64,000 bases of DNA from Oscillatoriaceae cyanobacterium M33_DOE_052 (GTDB lineage: Bacteria > Cyanobacteriota > Cyanobacteriia > Cyanobacteriales > Laspinemataceae). The position numbers and the translations under genes were made by a program. Positions 8,536 to 18,164 of the stretch are shown here, piece by piece. The stretch covers positions 80,318 to 144,317 of the forward strand of contig DVDU01000199.1 in NCBI GenBank assembly GCA_015296065.1, read 5' to 3'. The notes under the pieces are model-generated. The model was not told the origin of the DNA, ran no database searches, and saw only the letters and a list, made by a program, of their open reading frames with translations. Position 1 is the stretch's first letter. Every line of letters begins with the position of its first letter.

Positions 8536-9654
8536 ATGAAATTTGTTGATGAATATCGGGATGGGAAAATTGCCCAGGAATACGCCCAAGCGATAAAAGC
8601 CATAGTTACGCAGCCTTGGACGATTATGGAAATCTGCGGCGGGCAAACTCATTCTATAGTTAAATATGGCATCGACGAGCTACTACCGCCAGAAATTAAT
8701 CTCATTCACGGGCCAGGTTGCCCCGTGTGTGTGACGCCGGTGGAAATTATCGATGAGGCGATATTTCTGGCGCAGCTCCCAGATGTGATTTTTTGCTCAT
8801 TTGGTGATATGCTGCGGGTTCCCGGAACAGAAACCGACCTCCTCAGCGTGAAAGCCTCTGGGGGAGATGTGCGCATCGTTTATTCTCCCCTGGATGCTCT
8901 GACTATTGCCCAGGCAAATCCCACTAAACAAGTGGTATTTTTTGGGGTAGGATTTGAAACCACCGCACCAGCGACGGCGATGGCGGTGTATCAAGCCAAT
9001 GCCCAAGGTATTGATAATTTTTCCCTGCTCATATCGCACGTGTTAGTACCGCCAGCGATGGAAGCATTGTTATCATCACCAAATAGTCGCGTCCAGGGAT
9101 TTTTGGCAGCGGGGCACGTTTGCACCGTCATGGGATACACGGAGTATGAACCCATTGCGGCAAAATATCAAGTGCCCATTGTGGTGACGGGATTTGAACC
9201 CGTGGATATTTTGCAGGGTTTATATATGTGTATTCAGCAACTAGAACATCAGCAGGTTGCTGTAGAAAACCAATATAGCCGCTCTGTGCGGTATCAGGGA
9301 AATAAACAGGCACAGGATTTAATTACAGAAATATTTGAGGTGGTGCCTCGGCGGTGGCGCGGTATTGGTAGTATTCCTGAAAGTGGTTTGGGAATTAGGG
9401 AGAAATACGCTCAATTCGATGCCGGAAGACGTTGGGCAAAAGATTGGGCTAAAGCCCAACTACAAACCGATGATGGGGAGAGTGATTGTATTAGTGGATT
9501 GATTCTACAGGGTATTAAGAAACCCCACGACTGTCCGGCTTTTGGTACGAGCTGCACGCCAGAACGTCCTTTGGGAGCGCCGATGGTTTCTTCTGAGGGG
9601 GCTTGTGCTGCGTACTATCGCTATCGGATGCGGTCATTAGTCCCTAGTCCCTAG
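8536..9654 (+). CDS. hypD: HypD, iron-sulfur scaffold for Fe(CN)2CO assembly
   Basis: HypD, with HypC, builds the Fe(CN)2CO unit of [NiFe] hydrogenase. The 372-aa protein has the expected motifs: [27 protein letters not shown] (the CPVC pair), the central [11 protein letters not shown] and the C-terminal cysteine-rich end [18 protein letters not shown] with [13 protein letters not shown]. The ATG at 8536 follows a heptad repeat directly. One unusual segment, about residues 304-311 (DWAKAQLQ), is encoded by a copy of an intergenic hairpin repeat at 9444-9468, just before the C-terminal cysteine cluster. The frame stays open. hypE follows beyond a convergent small gene. hypC, whose product is HypD's usual partner, is not found nearby. 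Confidence 0.97.
   Translation: MKFVDEYRDGKIAQEYAQAIKAIVTQPWTIMEICGGQTHSIVKYGIDELLPPEINLIHGPGCPVCVTPVEIIDEAIFLAQLPDVIFCSFGDMLRVPGTETDLLSVKASGGDVRIVYSPLDALTIAQANPTKQVVFFGVGFETTAPATAMAVYQANAQGIDNFSLLISHVLVPPAMEALLSSPNSRVQGFLAAGHVCTVMGYTEYEPIAAKYQVPIVVTGFEPVDILQGLYMCIQQLEHQQVAVENQYSRSVRYQGNKQAQDLITEIFEVVPRRWRGIGSIPESGLGIREKYAQFDAGRRWAKDWAKAQLQTDDGESDCISGLILQGIKKPHDCPAFGTSCTPERPLGAPMVSSEGACAAYYRYRMRSLVPSP
9444..9468 (+). repeat. Hairpin repeat copy inside hypD
   Basis: Bases 9446-9468 are identical over 23 bases to the intergenic repeat at 7218-7240 (core GGGCTAAAGCCC plus AACTACAAACC). Here the unit is translated in frame as part of HypD. Confidence 0.85.
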
Positions 9655-9812
9655 TCCTTTGTCATTTGTCATTTGTCATTTGAGTGATAAAAAGGGACAT
9701 GGGTTTTCTTCACTTGAAGAAAAACAAGGAGCAAGGTTTTTTGTCCCTAGTCATTTGTCCTTTGTCAGTCAACGGGCAAGTGACAAAGGACAAGTGACAA
9801 AGGACAAATGAC
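9646..9812. repeat. Large inverted heptad repeat between hypD and the convergent small gene
   Basis: Units TTTGTCA/TTTGTCC/CTAGTCC on the left side face units GGACAAA/TGACAAA on the right side, so the whole block can form a long hairpin. A second short hairpin (TTTTCTTCACTTGAAGAAAA) lies inside. It could act as a terminator between hypD and the opposing gene. Confidence 0.75.
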
Positions 9813-9822
9813 AAATAACAAG

Positions 9823-10011
9823 TTAGACGTTATCGGTGGCGCCTTCTGTTTCTTCCATTTCAGCTCCTTGGTTATCCCCGCCGGGGCCACTCCTGTTAAA
9901 GGAGCGGGAAAAACGGAAGTTACGGCGCTTTTCATTGCGCTTGCGATATTTGCGAGCGTAAGCTTTGTTGCGGAGTTCTTTTTCTTTTTTGAGATTACGA
10001 CGTTTGGCCAT
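9823..10011 (-). CDS. Small very basic conserved cyanobacterial protein
   Basis: A 62-aa protein beginning MAKRRNLKKEKELRNKAYAR and continuing with KYRKRNEKRRNFRFSR; the last 20 residues are acidic (EMEETEGATD). GAGG lies 7 bases before the ATG on the minus strand, which supports translation. The Arg/Lys-rich first two thirds suggest binding to RNA or the ribosome (inference), and short proteins with this start occur widely in cyanobacteria (from memory). The gene sits convergent to hypD and divergent from hypE. Confidence 0.75.
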   Translation of the reverse strand: MAKRRNLKKEKELRNKAYARKYRKRNEKRRNFRFSRSFNRSGPGGDNQGAEMEETEGATDNV

Positions 10012-10241
10012 CTAGACGCCTCAATAATACGGCAAAAGCATTCGCCTGTTGTGAAAATCTGTAGGATCCGGTGCGGCTGACGTTGCCCACCTCACCTCCC
10101 GAAAGGTGCAACGTCTGTGATTCTGGTTGTGACAACAGGCGAAATTACGAAAATTTCATCCAGTGCCGGACTCGGATTACACGTGCAATTTACAATCTTA
10201 GCAGTTTAGTGGCAAAAACGCAAATATTTTTTCCCCAGATT

Positions 10242-11291
10242 ATGGAAAACACGGATAATTTTACTCTAGCCTGTCCGATACCGATCGCGCAGTATCCCCA
10301 AATTCTGCTGGCTCACGGCGGTGGGGGCAAGCTGATGCACCAGCTCATCGATAAAATGCTGGCACCGACGTTTGGCACTACAGATATCCAGCATGATGCG
10401 GCGACTTTTGAGCTGCCCCGAGGGCGGGTGGCGTTTACGACTGATTCTTATGTGGTGCGTCCGCTGTTTTTCCCGGGGGGGGATATTGGCTCGATCGCGG
10501 TATGTGGGACAGTGAACGATTTGGCGATGGCGGGAGCTAGGCCCCTTTACTTGAGTGCGGGTTTCATTCTGGAGGAGGGATTGGCGATCGAATCGCTCTG
10601 GCGGGTGGTGCAGTCGATGCAGGCGACGGCTCAGAAAGCGGGAGTGCGGATTATCACCGGCGATACCAAAGTCGTAGATAGAGGTAAAGGTGATGGCATT
10701 TTCATCAACACCGCCGGAGTGGGGATCATCGAGCATGACTTGAGCATTTCCCCGAAGGCAGTGCAACCATCAGATGTGCTGTTGCTCAATGGGGATATTG
10801 GCAGGCATGGTATTGCCATTATGGCCCTGCGGGAGGGATTGGCCTTCACTCATACCATTGACAGTGATGTGGCACCAGTGGCGGATTTGGTGGGTCAGTT
10901 GTTGGCGGCGGGGATAGAAATTCACTGCCTCCGGGATTTGACCCGAGGGGGTTTGGCCACTACCCTAAATGAAATTGCCGCCGCTTCTCGGAAAGATATT
11001 CAGATTGATGAAAGCCTAATTCCTGTGGAGGAACAAGTACAGGGAGCTTGTGAGATTTTGGGTTTAGACCCCCTGTATGTGGCTTGCGAGGGGAGGTTTG
11101 TGGCTTTTGTCCCTCCCCAAGATGCCGATCGGGCTTTGGCCATTATGCAGCAACATCCGTTAGGGGTGGGTGCTTGCCAAATTGGCTCCGTGACGGCGGA
11201 AACCACCGGTTTGGTCAGTTTGCGCAGTAAAATCGGGGTCGCCCGGATTATTGATATGCTCACTGGGGAGCAGCTACCCCGAATTTGTTGA
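10242..11291 (+). CDS. hypE: HypE, hydrogenase cyanide-ligand synthesis
   Basis: HypE dehydrates the carbamoyl group received from HypF to a thiocyanate on its C-terminal Cys. The frame is open further upstream, but the ATG at 10242 ([13 protein letters not shown]) matches the family N-terminus and gives 349 aa, the usual size. It has the PurM-like ATP-binding signature [43 protein letters not shown] and [15 protein letters not shown]. It ends exactly in PRIC, the conserved tail that carries the modified cysteine. It is separated from hypD by about 590 bases containing a convergent small gene. No hypA or hypB follows; proS lies convergent beyond a repeat cluster. Confidence 0.98.
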   Translation: MENTDNFTLACPIPIAQYPQILLAHGGGGKLMHQLIDKMLAPTFGTTDIQHDAATFELPRGRVAFTTDSYVVRPLFFPGGDIGSIAVCGTVNDLAMAGARPLYLSAGFILEEGLAIESLWRVVQSMQATAQKAGVRIITGDTKVVDRGKGDGIFINTAGVGIIEHDLSISPKAVQPSDVLLLNGDIGRHGIAIMALREGLAFTHTIDSDVAPVADLVGQLLAAGIEIHCLRDLTRGGLATTLNEIAAASRKDIQIDESLIPVEEQVQGACEILGLDPLYVACEGRFVAFVPPQDADRALAIMQQHPLGVGACQIGSVTAETTGLVSLRSKIGVARIIDMLTGEQLPRIC

Positions 11292-11690
11292 TCGGAGGTT
11301 CGTAGCACCCTCCTTTAGCCCTCTTGATTAAGTTCGTAGCACCCTCCTTTAGCCCTCATAGGTTCGTAGTTGGGCTTTAGCCCTCATAGGTTCGTAGCAC
11401 CCTCCTTTAGCCCTCATAGGTTCGTAGTTGGGCTTTAGCCCATCCGGGTTTGAGGGCTGAAGCCCAACTACAAACCTTGAAGAGGGCTGAAGGAGGGTGC
11501 TACAAACCTTGAAGAGGGCTGAAGCCCTACTACAAACCTTGAAGAGGGCTGAAGGAGGGTGCTACAAACCTTGAAGAGGGCTGAAGCCCTACTACAAACC
11601 TTGAAGAGGGCTGAAGCCCTACTACAAACCTTGAAGAGGGCTGAAGGAGGGTGCTACAAACCTTGAAGAGGGCTGAAGCCCTACTAAGAA
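11292..11690. repeat. Mirror-arranged cluster of about a dozen hairpin repeats
   Basis: The left part holds forward units of two flavours, TTCGTAGTTGGGCTTTAGCC and TTCGTAGCACCCTCCTTTAG; the right part holds their reverse complements (GAGGGCTGAAGCCCTACTAC and GAGGGCTGAAGGAGGGTGCT). The whole block is a large interrupted inverted repeat between the convergent ends of hypE and proS. No gene lies in it. The last units touch the proS stop codon. Confidence 0.9.
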
Positions 11691-13484
11691 CTATACGGTA
11701 AGACGCTGTTTGAGGGTGGAAACCACATCGGTAATGGGGATTTCTTCGCTGGTGCGAGTGGACCGGGTGACTAATTCCACTTTGCCGTTTTTGATGGCAC
11801 GTCCGGGGACGATGCGGTAGGGGATACCGATGAGGTCCGCATCTTTGAATTTCACCCCCGCTCGATCGGCTCGATCGTCTAGCAAGGTTTCGATACCAAC
11901 TTGGCGGAGTTCGGTGTATAGTTGTTCGGCGATTTCCACTTGGGCGGTGTCGGTGATATTGGGGATACAGATGATGACGTGATAAGGGGCGATCGCCACT
12001 GGCCAAATTATCCCATCTTGGTCATAAGACTGCTCTACCGCTGCTTGCGCCAACCGCGACACCCCAATCCCATAACAACCCATCACCAGGGGTTTTTCTT
12101 CTCCCGTTTCGCTAGTGTAAGTCGCTCCCATCGCCTGAGAATACTTAGTACCCAACTGGAAGATATGACCCGCTTCGATACCCCGAGCGCTCTGTAGAGT
12201 TTGACTCGGGTCATGGATCGCCGCGTCCCCCGCCTTAGCTTTGCGCAGGTCAACTACCGCAGCGGGGAGAAAATCTTTACCCCAATTTGCCCCGACCACA
12301 TGATAACCCGCTTCATTAGCACCAGTAACAAAATTGGTTAAATCTTTGGCCGTGGGATCTAACAACCGTAAAAACTGGCCATGTAACTGCTTTTGCTCGG
12401 CGATATAATCATCTGCCAAATTCGGCGCCATGTAGCCCAAAGGTAGGGGTTTGGCCGCCCATTTTTGTTGCTCGTCCGCATCAGGAACCTTCAGCGCGAC
12501 CAAAGTTTTCGCCTCATAATTAGGCGCTAACCTAGTTAATTCATTTTGTAACTTCACTTCATTTACATCTTGGTCGCCCCGGATGCTTATCAGTACCAAC
12601 AAAGTCAAACCATTATTATACACCACTTGATACAAAACATTTTTGACCACTGTGGTGGGAGAACACTGGAGAAATTGACATAATTTGTCTATCGTATCTG
12701 TGCCGGGAGTTGAGCGCTTTTCATACTTGGTAAACGGTGAAACCGCAGCATCGGGGGGTAAAGAAACGGCTTTTTCCACATTAGCGGCATATTTGCCATC
12801 TTCCGTGTAGAGGACTTCATCCTCCCCAGCTTCGGCTAAAATCATAAATTCTTGAGAACCGCTGCCACCAATGGCACCGGAATCAGCATCTACCGCTCTG
12901 AATGCCAAGCCACAACGGCTCATAATGTTGCTGTAGGCTTGATACATATCCTGATAAGTCTGTTTCAGGCTGTCAACGTCCGCGTGGAAGGAATAGCCAT
13001 CTTTCATAATAAATTCTCTACCACGCATCAAACCAAAGCGGGGGCGAATTTCGTCACGGAATTTGGTTTGAATTTGGTAGAGGTGGAGGGGGAGCTGGCG
13101 GTAGGAGCGGATGGTATCTCGCGCCACAGCGGTGATGACTTCTTCGTGAGTCGGTCCGAGGCCCATTTCCCGCTGTTGTCTGTCGGTGAGGGAAAACATG
13201 ATGCCCTCGGTTTTGGTATAAGTATCCCAGCGTCCCGACTCTTGCCACAATTCGGCTGGCTGCATCTGGGGGAGTAGGCATTCTAGGGCCCCGGTGGCGT
13301 CCATTTCTTCGCGCACAATTTGAGAGACTTTTTTGAGGACGCGCCACATGAGGGGGAGGTAAGCATAGACGCCGCTAGCAATGCGACGGATGTAACCGGC
13401 GCGCAGCAGGAGTTTGTGACTGGGGATTTCGGCTTCTGCTGGGTCTTCCCGCAGGGTGACAAAGAGCATTTGTGACAGTCGCAT
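11691..13484 (-). CDS. proS: Prolyl-tRNA synthetase (bacterial type)
   Basis: A class II aminoacyl-tRNA synthetase that charges tRNA-Pro. The 597-aa length and layout fit the bacterial type with a YbaK-like editing insertion. Motif 1 lies in [15 protein letters not shown]; motif 2 in the region [21 protein letters not shown]; the insertion domain spans roughly residues 225-400; motif 3 is [18 protein letters not shown]; and an anticodon-binding domain follows ([14 protein letters not shown]). The start gives [14 protein letters not shown], the typical N-terminus. The gene stands alone, convergent with hypE. Confidence 0.98.
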   Translation of the reverse strand: MRLSQMLFVTLREDPAEAEIPSHKLLLRAGYIRRIASGVYAYLPLMWRVLKKVSQIVREEMDATGALECLLPQMQPAELWQESGRWDTYTKTEGIMFSLTDRQQREMGLGPTHEEVITAVARDTIRSYRQLPLHLYQIQTKFRDEIRPRFGLMRGREFIMKDGYSFHADVDSLKQTYQDMYQAYSNIMSRCGLAFRAVDADSGAIGGSGSQEFMILAEAGEDEVLYTEDGKYAANVEKAVSLPPDAAVSPFTKYEKRSTPGTDTIDKLCQFLQCSPTTVVKNVLYQVVYNNGLTLLVLISIRGDQDVNEVKLQNELTRLAPNYEAKTLVALKVPDADEQQKWAAKPLPLGYMAPNLADDYIAEQKQLHGQFLRLLDPTAKDLTNFVTGANEAGYHVVGANWGKDFLPAAVVDLRKAKAGDAAIHDPSQTLQSARGIEAGHIFQLGTKYSQAMGATYTSETGEEKPLVMGCYGIGVSRLAQAAVEQSYDQDGIIWPVAIAPYHVIICIPNITDTAQVEIAEQLYTELRQVGIETLLDDRADRAGVKFKDADLIGIPYRIVPGRAIKNGKVELVTRSTRTSEEIPITDVVSTLKQRLTV

Positions 13485-13746
13485 GGTTGATTTCCTTAAC
13501 CGATGGGATGTTTATTATCTCAGATTCGGGCTATTATGGTAAATTATCAAGTAATTGGTCGTTTGTCCGCCGGTTATGTATCTCTGATCACATGACAAAG
13601 AGCAAAGGACAAAGGACAAATTTACCACTGCATATTTGGCCACTGGAAGCAACGATCGCCATCACCGTCACCATATGAGCGCGATCGCTGCTGCCTCACC
13701 ATGCGATCGGCGATAGTAAGAGCGGCTGAAGCAAAGGACTTGCCTG
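13485..13746. other. Gap with heptad repeats and HIP1-type sites, no gene seen
   Basis: Contains a short heptad array near 13590-13625 and several GCGATCGC or CGATCGCC motifs. The open frames here are short and have no recognisable features. It is the divergent promoter space between proS and the small gene at 13747. Confidence 0.5.
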
Positions 13747-13953
13747 ATGAATACTCAAACTTGTTCCCCGGCTCGCTGCGCCTCCTGCCATTACTACGAG
13801 ATTGAAGGGCGGCGCGGCGGTTCCTGTCATCTCCTCGGCGTTCCCGTGCGGGGTAGCTGGAATGCCTGCTCGATGAGTTACCGCACTTTCACCCAGCCGC
13901 CAGAGCCGCCCCACTACCAACCCACTCTTTCCCCTGTGGGAGCGGGGGTTTAA
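13747..13953 (+). CDS. Small cysteine-containing conserved cyanobacterial protein
   Basis: A 68-aa protein with the pattern CARCASCHYYEIEGRRGGSCHLLGVPVRGSWNAC shortened here as CxxC (residues 11-14), C (28) and C (41). The paired cysteines with a GRRGGxC and PVxGxWxAC framework suggest a small metal- or cluster-binding fold (inference). Short proteins of this pattern are common in cyanobacteria (from memory), but no function is known to me. The Pro-rich tail (PPEPPHYQP) is probably disordered. Confidence 0.7.
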   Translation: MNTQTCSPARCASCHYYEIEGRRGGSCHLLGVPVRGSWNACSMSYRTFTQPPEPPHYQPTLSPVGAGV

Positions 13954-14187
13954 ACCATCTCTGCGATCGCCGGAACAGCCCTCCTTCCCTCATGCACTAA
14001 CAGACACTTTAATTGAGGGAGATTTAATCTAATTTTAATTTTTGAATCAGAGAAACACCATTTGGTCAAAGCCGGGAAAAGTCCCAGCGAGAAATATAAC
14101 AATTTGTCAAAAAAACCCCCATCCACCAACTTATCTGGCAGAATTTAACTAAACCCCGTATTTTCCCAGAGCCACTGGCTGAAGAAA

Positions 14188-14826
14188 ATGCAGTTGTTGT
14201 ATCTCGCGTGTTTATTGGTGGGTGGTAGCTTCGTATTCCTCGCCGCTATTGGCGGTATCGATGGCGCCGATTTTCACCATGATTTCGGCGATTTTCACCA
14301 TGACTTTGACGCCGACTGGGAAACCGTTCCCGGAAAAGCGCTAGAAGGCAATGGAACCGCAAAAGCATTGCGGAGGAAACCTGGTTTCTGGTTGCGGAAA
14401 CTGGGGCAGCCTTTTACCAGCGTTAGGTTTTGGACTTTTGGCAGTTGTTTTTTTGGCTTAACCGGAGTCGTCCTATCCCACTTTACCAACCTAGCCCCAC
14501 TAACTATAGCCTCTTTTGCTGTGGCGATGGGGATTGTCTGCGGGACGGCTATGGTTTGGGCTTTGCGCATCCTCCAGTTCAGTCAATCTGATAGTATGGT
14601 GCGTAACGCCGATATCATCGGTCTTTCTGCTACTGTGGAAATTCCTTTTGATGCTACCAGTAAAGGTAAAGTGCGCTTGAATGTCAAGGGTTCTGGCATA
14701 GATTTCGTGGCTTTTACTGAGGAATCACAAGGTTTTCAAAAGGGAGAAAAAGTTTTTATCGTGGGCATAAAAAATAATCAGTTGTGGGTGGTTTCTCAAT
14801 CAGATTTGAGAAAACTAGAGAATTAA
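14188..14826 (+). CDS. NfeD-like membrane protein with C-terminal OB-like domain
   Basis: A 212-aa protein with an N-terminal membrane segment (residues 1-23), a His/Asp-rich stretch (FHHDFGDFHHDFDADW, two copies of FHHDF), two further membrane segments (about 81-100 and 105-128) and a C-terminal soluble domain (about 140-212) that looks like the OB-fold of NfeD/YqiJ proteins. Such proteins are partners of flotillin/SPFH proteins, and two SPFH genes follow in the same direction, so this is the membrane partner of that operon (inference). The duplicated His/Asp motif could bind metal. The segment KPGFWLRKLG resembles translated AAACCTGGTTTCTGG repeat DNA. Confidence 0.75.
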   Translation: MQLLYLACLLVGGSFVFLAAIGGIDGADFHHDFGDFHHDFDADWETVPGKALEGNGTAKALRRKPGFWLRKLGQPFTSVRFWTFGSCFFGLTGVVLSHFTNLAPLTIASFAVAMGIVCGTAMVWALRILQFSQSDSMVRNADIIGLSATVEIPFDATSKGKVRLNVKGSGIDFVAFTEESQGFQKGEKVFIVGIKNNQLWVVSQSDLRKLEN

Positions 14827-14879
14827 TAATGACCAAGGATAAATGACCAGTGACAAATGACCAATGACCAAGGACAAAT
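14827..14879 (+). repeat. Heptad array immediately before the first flotillin-like start codon
   Basis: TGACCAA, GGACAAA and TGACAAA units run up to the ATG at 14880. The same placement, with the array ending at the start codon, is seen for hypF, hypD and the gene at 16309. Confidence 0.75.
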
Positions 14880-16217
14880 ATGCAAACAGTAGAAATTATC
14901 GCTCAAGCAGATAGCTCGAATAATTACGAGGGCAATGCCGTCAACTCCGGCGGCTTGCAGGGAGAAATGGCCACAGCGCTGCCCGTGGCGTTGTCCATAT
15001 TCGGTGTGATGGTGTTTTTGTGGTTTTTGAATAACTTTTTGTACATCTGCAAGCCGAATGAAATTCTGATTTTGTCGGGGAGGAAGCGCAACACAAAAGA
15101 AGGGCAGATGGTGGGCTATCGGGTGATTTTTGGGGGAAGAGCGATCGCCATTCCCATCCTGGAAACAGTCAAAAGAATGGATATGACCACCATGCCAGTG
15201 CCAGTGGAGGTGATGAATGCTTATTCTAAGGGGGGAATACCGCTGAAAATCCAGGCGATCGCCAATGTGAAAATCTCCAATGATCCGAACGTGGCGGGGA
15301 ACGCGATCGAGCGCTTTATGGATCGCAACCGCACGGAAATCGCCCGCGTAGCTCGCGAAACCCTAGAAGGCAACCTGCGCGGCGTCGTCGCCACCCTCAC
15401 CCCAGAACAACTCAACGAAGATAGACTGCAATTTGCCGAACGCATCGCCCAAGATGTCAGAGACGACTTGGCGAAACTCGGTTTACAGCTAGACACCCTG
15501 AAAATTCAGAGCGTCTCTGACGATGTGGACTATCTTAACTCCATTGGCAGAAGGCAAATTGCTCTGATTATCCGCAATACAGAAATTGCCGAATCCAACG
15601 CCAAAACCGCAGCGGAAAGTGTCGAAGCTGAGTGCGTTTCTCAGTCGGAAGTTGCCAAAACTCAGGCCATGATGGCAGTGCAGCAACAAGAAAACGCCTT
15701 GCGCAAAACCAAAGCCGAATTAGAACAGCAAGCGCGTTCAGAAGAAGAGCGCACCAAAGCCGCCGCCAAAGAAGCCAGAGCCAGAGCCGAACAGCAACTG
15801 CAAACTATTCGCGCCGAACTCGAGCGTTTGCGCCTAGAAGCGGACGAAGTGCTACCCGCCGAGGCGGGCCGACAAGCAAGGGAATTGCAAGCCAAGGGAG
15901 AAGCAGCGGTAGTGGCAGAAAATGCCCGCGCCGCTGCAGTTGCTAACGATGTTTTATCCCAAGTTTGGCAAGAAATCGGCGCCGATGCTTCTGAGGTATT
16001 CTTATTGCAACAAATCGAAACCGTACTGCAAGAAGCAGCAAAAGTTCCGGGGAGAGTGAAGCTGGATAAAATCAACATTATCGATAACGGCGATGGTAAA
16101 TCTATTGCTTCTCTCGCCAATGCCTATCCCGAAATCGTCCGCCAGTTCTTAGAACGGGTTCACAATACCCTAGGTATTGATGTGGTTGGCACTCTCAACC
16201 GTCGTAATGGCAATTGA
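14880..16217 (+). CDS. SPFH/flotillin-like membrane scaffold protein (first copy)
   Basis: A 445-aa protein with one membrane segment near the N-terminus (about 36-57, ALPVALSIFGVMVFLWFLNN), an SPFH/band-7 domain (about 60-240: NEILILSGRKRNTKEGQMVG, GIPLKIQAIANVKIS) and a long helical, Ala/Glu/Arg-rich coiled coil (about 240-375). This layout matches flotillins (YqiK/FloT type), which oligomerise on the cytoplasmic side of the membrane and organise functional microdomains. It follows an NfeD-like gene and precedes a paralogue, forming a three-gene set. No ribosome site is clear because a heptad array abuts the ATG. Confidence 0.88.
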   Translation: MQTVEIIAQADSSNNYEGNAVNSGGLQGEMATALPVALSIFGVMVFLWFLNNFLYICKPNEILILSGRKRNTKEGQMVGYRVIFGGRAIAIPILETVKRMDMTTMPVPVEVMNAYSKGGIPLKIQAIANVKISNDPNVAGNAIERFMDRNRTEIARVARETLEGNLRGVVATLTPEQLNEDRLQFAERIAQDVRDDLAKLGLQLDTLKIQSVSDDVDYLNSIGRRQIALIIRNTEIAESNAKTAAESVEAECVSQSEVAKTQAMMAVQQQENALRKTKAELEQQARSEEERTKAAAKEARARAEQQLQTIRAELERLRLEADEVLPAEAGRQARELQAKGEAAVVAENARAAAVANDVLSQVWQEIGADASEVFLLQQIETVLQEAAKVPGRVKLDKINIIDNGDGKSIASLANAYPEIVRQFLERVHNTLGIDVVGTLNRRNGN

Positions 16218-16308
16218 CAATTGATAATTGATAATTATTGATGGCTAATTATCAATTATCAATTGTCAATTATCAATTATCAATTCAAATGACCAAGGAC
16301 AAACAACA
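16214..16308. repeat. AATTGATAATT palindromic array plus heptads
   Basis: Alternating CAATTAT/AATTGATAATT units on both strands form an AT-rich potential hairpin between the two flotillin-like genes, followed by heptad units that end at the next start codon. Confidence 0.75.
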
Positions 16309-18156
16309 ATGGAAGTGATTTTATTACTGCTAGGAATTTTGGGCATGGGGACGGGAGCGGGAGTTTTCATCATCCGCAATCTCTATTATGTTTGCCAACC
16401 CAGTGAAGTCCTCATTTTTGCAGGTTCCACCACCCGCCTCCCCGATGGACGCAAGGTGGGATATCGCATCGTCAAAGGGGGTAGCAGTGTCCGGTTGCCG
16501 TTGCTAGAGGGCGCCTACCGCATGGATTTGAGCAATACCATTGTGGAATTAAAGGTGGCTAACGCTTATTGCAAAGGTGGCATTCCTCTGACAGTGCAGG
16601 GTGTGGCTAATATCAAAATTGCTGGCAATGAGCCCACGATTCACAATGCGATCGAGCGCCTGTTGGGCAAAAGCCCGAAGGAAATCGAGAAAATCGCCAG
16701 GGAAACTTTAGAAGGTAATTTGCGCGGGGTTTTGGCTTCTTTGACACCAGAACAGGTGAACGAAGATAAAATCGCTTTTGCCAAAAGTTTGCTGGAAGAG
16801 GCAGAAGAGGATTTGGAAAAACTGGGTTTGGTTTTGGATAATTTGCAAATCCAGAATATTTCTGATGATGTGCGTTATTTGGATTCGATCGGGCGGAAGC
16901 CGCGAGCGGAATTACTGCGAGATTCCCGCATTGCCGAAGCCAGAGCCAAGGCGCAATCAGTCATCCAATCGGCAGAAAATGAGAAAACTACTGCCATTAA
17001 GCGCATCGATCGGGATTTGGAAATTGCCCGCGCTGAAGCTCAGCGGCGTCTCCAAGATGCCTTAACTATGCGTAGCGCTGTGGTGGCGGAAGTGGAGGCA
17101 GAAATTGCCTCAGAAGTTGCCCGCACTCAAGCGGAATTAGCCGTACAAAAAGCCCGAATTGAGCAGGTGCGCCAGCAGTTGCAAGCAGATGTGGTGGCGC
17201 CAGCGGAGGCAGAATGTGCCGCCGCGATCGCCCGCGCCAAAGGCAACGCCTCCCGCATCGTCGAAGAAGGAAAAGCCCTCGCCGAAGGTATAGAAAGTCT
17301 CTCCCAATCTTGGAAAGCCGCCGGACCTTCCGCCCGGGATATCTTCCTGTTCCAAAAGCTGCAAACTCTCCTCGCCACCTTAGTTTCCACCGTGCCAGAC
17401 ATCGAGGTGCAAAATGTCACCGTCATCGATGCTGAAGGTGGCAGCACTGCCACCAAAATGGCCGCATTTTTCGAGCAACTGCGCCAAGGAGCTGGTTTAG
17501 ATATCCCTGGAGCTTTACGAGGGAATGGAGGGGAAAACAAACCAGGTTTCTTATCTAAATCTGAATCAGATACAGAGATTGCTGCCGAAACCTGGTTTAT
17601 GGGAGAACCCCCCCAGTCCCATAGGGGCAATCACCCCGTGGTTGCCCCACAGTCCGCAGAGGTAGGGACACAGCATTTTGGCGATGTGGGTAAGACGAAA
17701 AATATTCATCATGCCGTGCCCCCACATGATGCTGTCACCTCCCCCCAGTCTTCTCGGGGCAATGTTACCCCGCAACGTCGCGATTTTCACTTACAAGAGC
17801 CAGAAATGCCTCCTGAAATGCGCAATTTTACTTCGGCGGACAATATCGGTGATAGTTTTCCCTTAGTTTCTGCCCCATCACTCGCACCTACTGATGCTGC
17901 CATCCAAGAAGCTAGTTTTTTAGCCACGTTGGAGGCGGAAATCCAGGAATTTCTCAACGCCTTGGCACAGAATAATCTCACGAGCGTGCAAGCGGCTGAA
18001 TCTCTGCAGCGAGCGATCGAACAGTATCCGCAGTTGAAAAAGCGCCTGCGCCGTGCCATGAATGCTGGTGGCGAAAAGGCGTTGGCGCAGGTATTATCCC
18101 ATCCGTTTGTGCAGATATCGTCAGCGGCGATCGCCGCTTGGCTAGAAGAAGATTAA
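16309..18156 (+). CDS. SPFH/flotillin-like protein with repeat-derived linker and extra C-terminal domain
   Basis: A 615-aa paralogue of the preceding protein: membrane segment at residues 2-22, SPFH domain (about 30-215), coiled coil (about 220-345). After the flotillin core (near residue 405) comes a linker, about residues 410-500, encoded by repeat DNA: CAGGTTTC-type arms at 17540-17595, a GGGGCAATCACCCCGTGGTT unit at 17620-17650, and a GTAGGGACACAGCATTTTGG unit with its reverse arm at 17660-17730. The last 100 residues (ATLEAEIQEFLNALAQNNLT ... AAIAAWLEED) are a helical domain absent from the first copy. The frame stays open throughout. The protein probably forms hetero-oligomers with the first copy at the membrane (inference). 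Confidence 0.87.
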   Translation: MEVILLLLGILGMGTGAGVFIIRNLYYVCQPSEVLIFAGSTTRLPDGRKVGYRIVKGGSSVRLPLLEGAYRMDLSNTIVELKVANAYCKGGIPLTVQGVANIKIAGNEPTIHNAIERLLGKSPKEIEKIARETLEGNLRGVLASLTPEQVNEDKIAFAKSLLEEAEEDLEKLGLVLDNLQIQNISDDVRYLDSIGRKPRAELLRDSRIAEARAKAQSVIQSAENEKTTAIKRIDRDLEIARAEAQRRLQDALTMRSAVVAEVEAEIASEVARTQAELAVQKARIEQVRQQLQADVVAPAEAECAAAIARAKGNASRIVEEGKALAEGIESLSQSWKAAGPSARDIFLFQKLQTLLATLVSTVPDIEVQNVTVIDAEGGSTATKMAAFFEQLRQGAGLDIPGALRGNGGENKPGFLSKSESDTEIAAETWFMGEPPQSHRGNHPVVAPQSAEVGTQHFGDVGKTKNIHHAVPPHDAVTSPQSSRGNVTPQRRDFHLQEPEMPPEMRNFTSADNIGDSFPLVSAPSLAPTDAAIQEASFLATLEAEIQEFLNALAQNNLTSVQAAESLQRAIEQYPQLKKRLRRAMNAGGEKALAQVLSHPFVQISSAAIAAWLEED

Positions 18157-18164
18157 CCAATTAC

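Noticed and set aside
11292..11690. Regular repeats that could be taken for a CRISPR array
   Set aside because: Units are adjacent or irregularly spaced, come in two flavours, occur in both orientations and are themselves hairpins. There are no unique spacers of constant length and no cas genes nearby.
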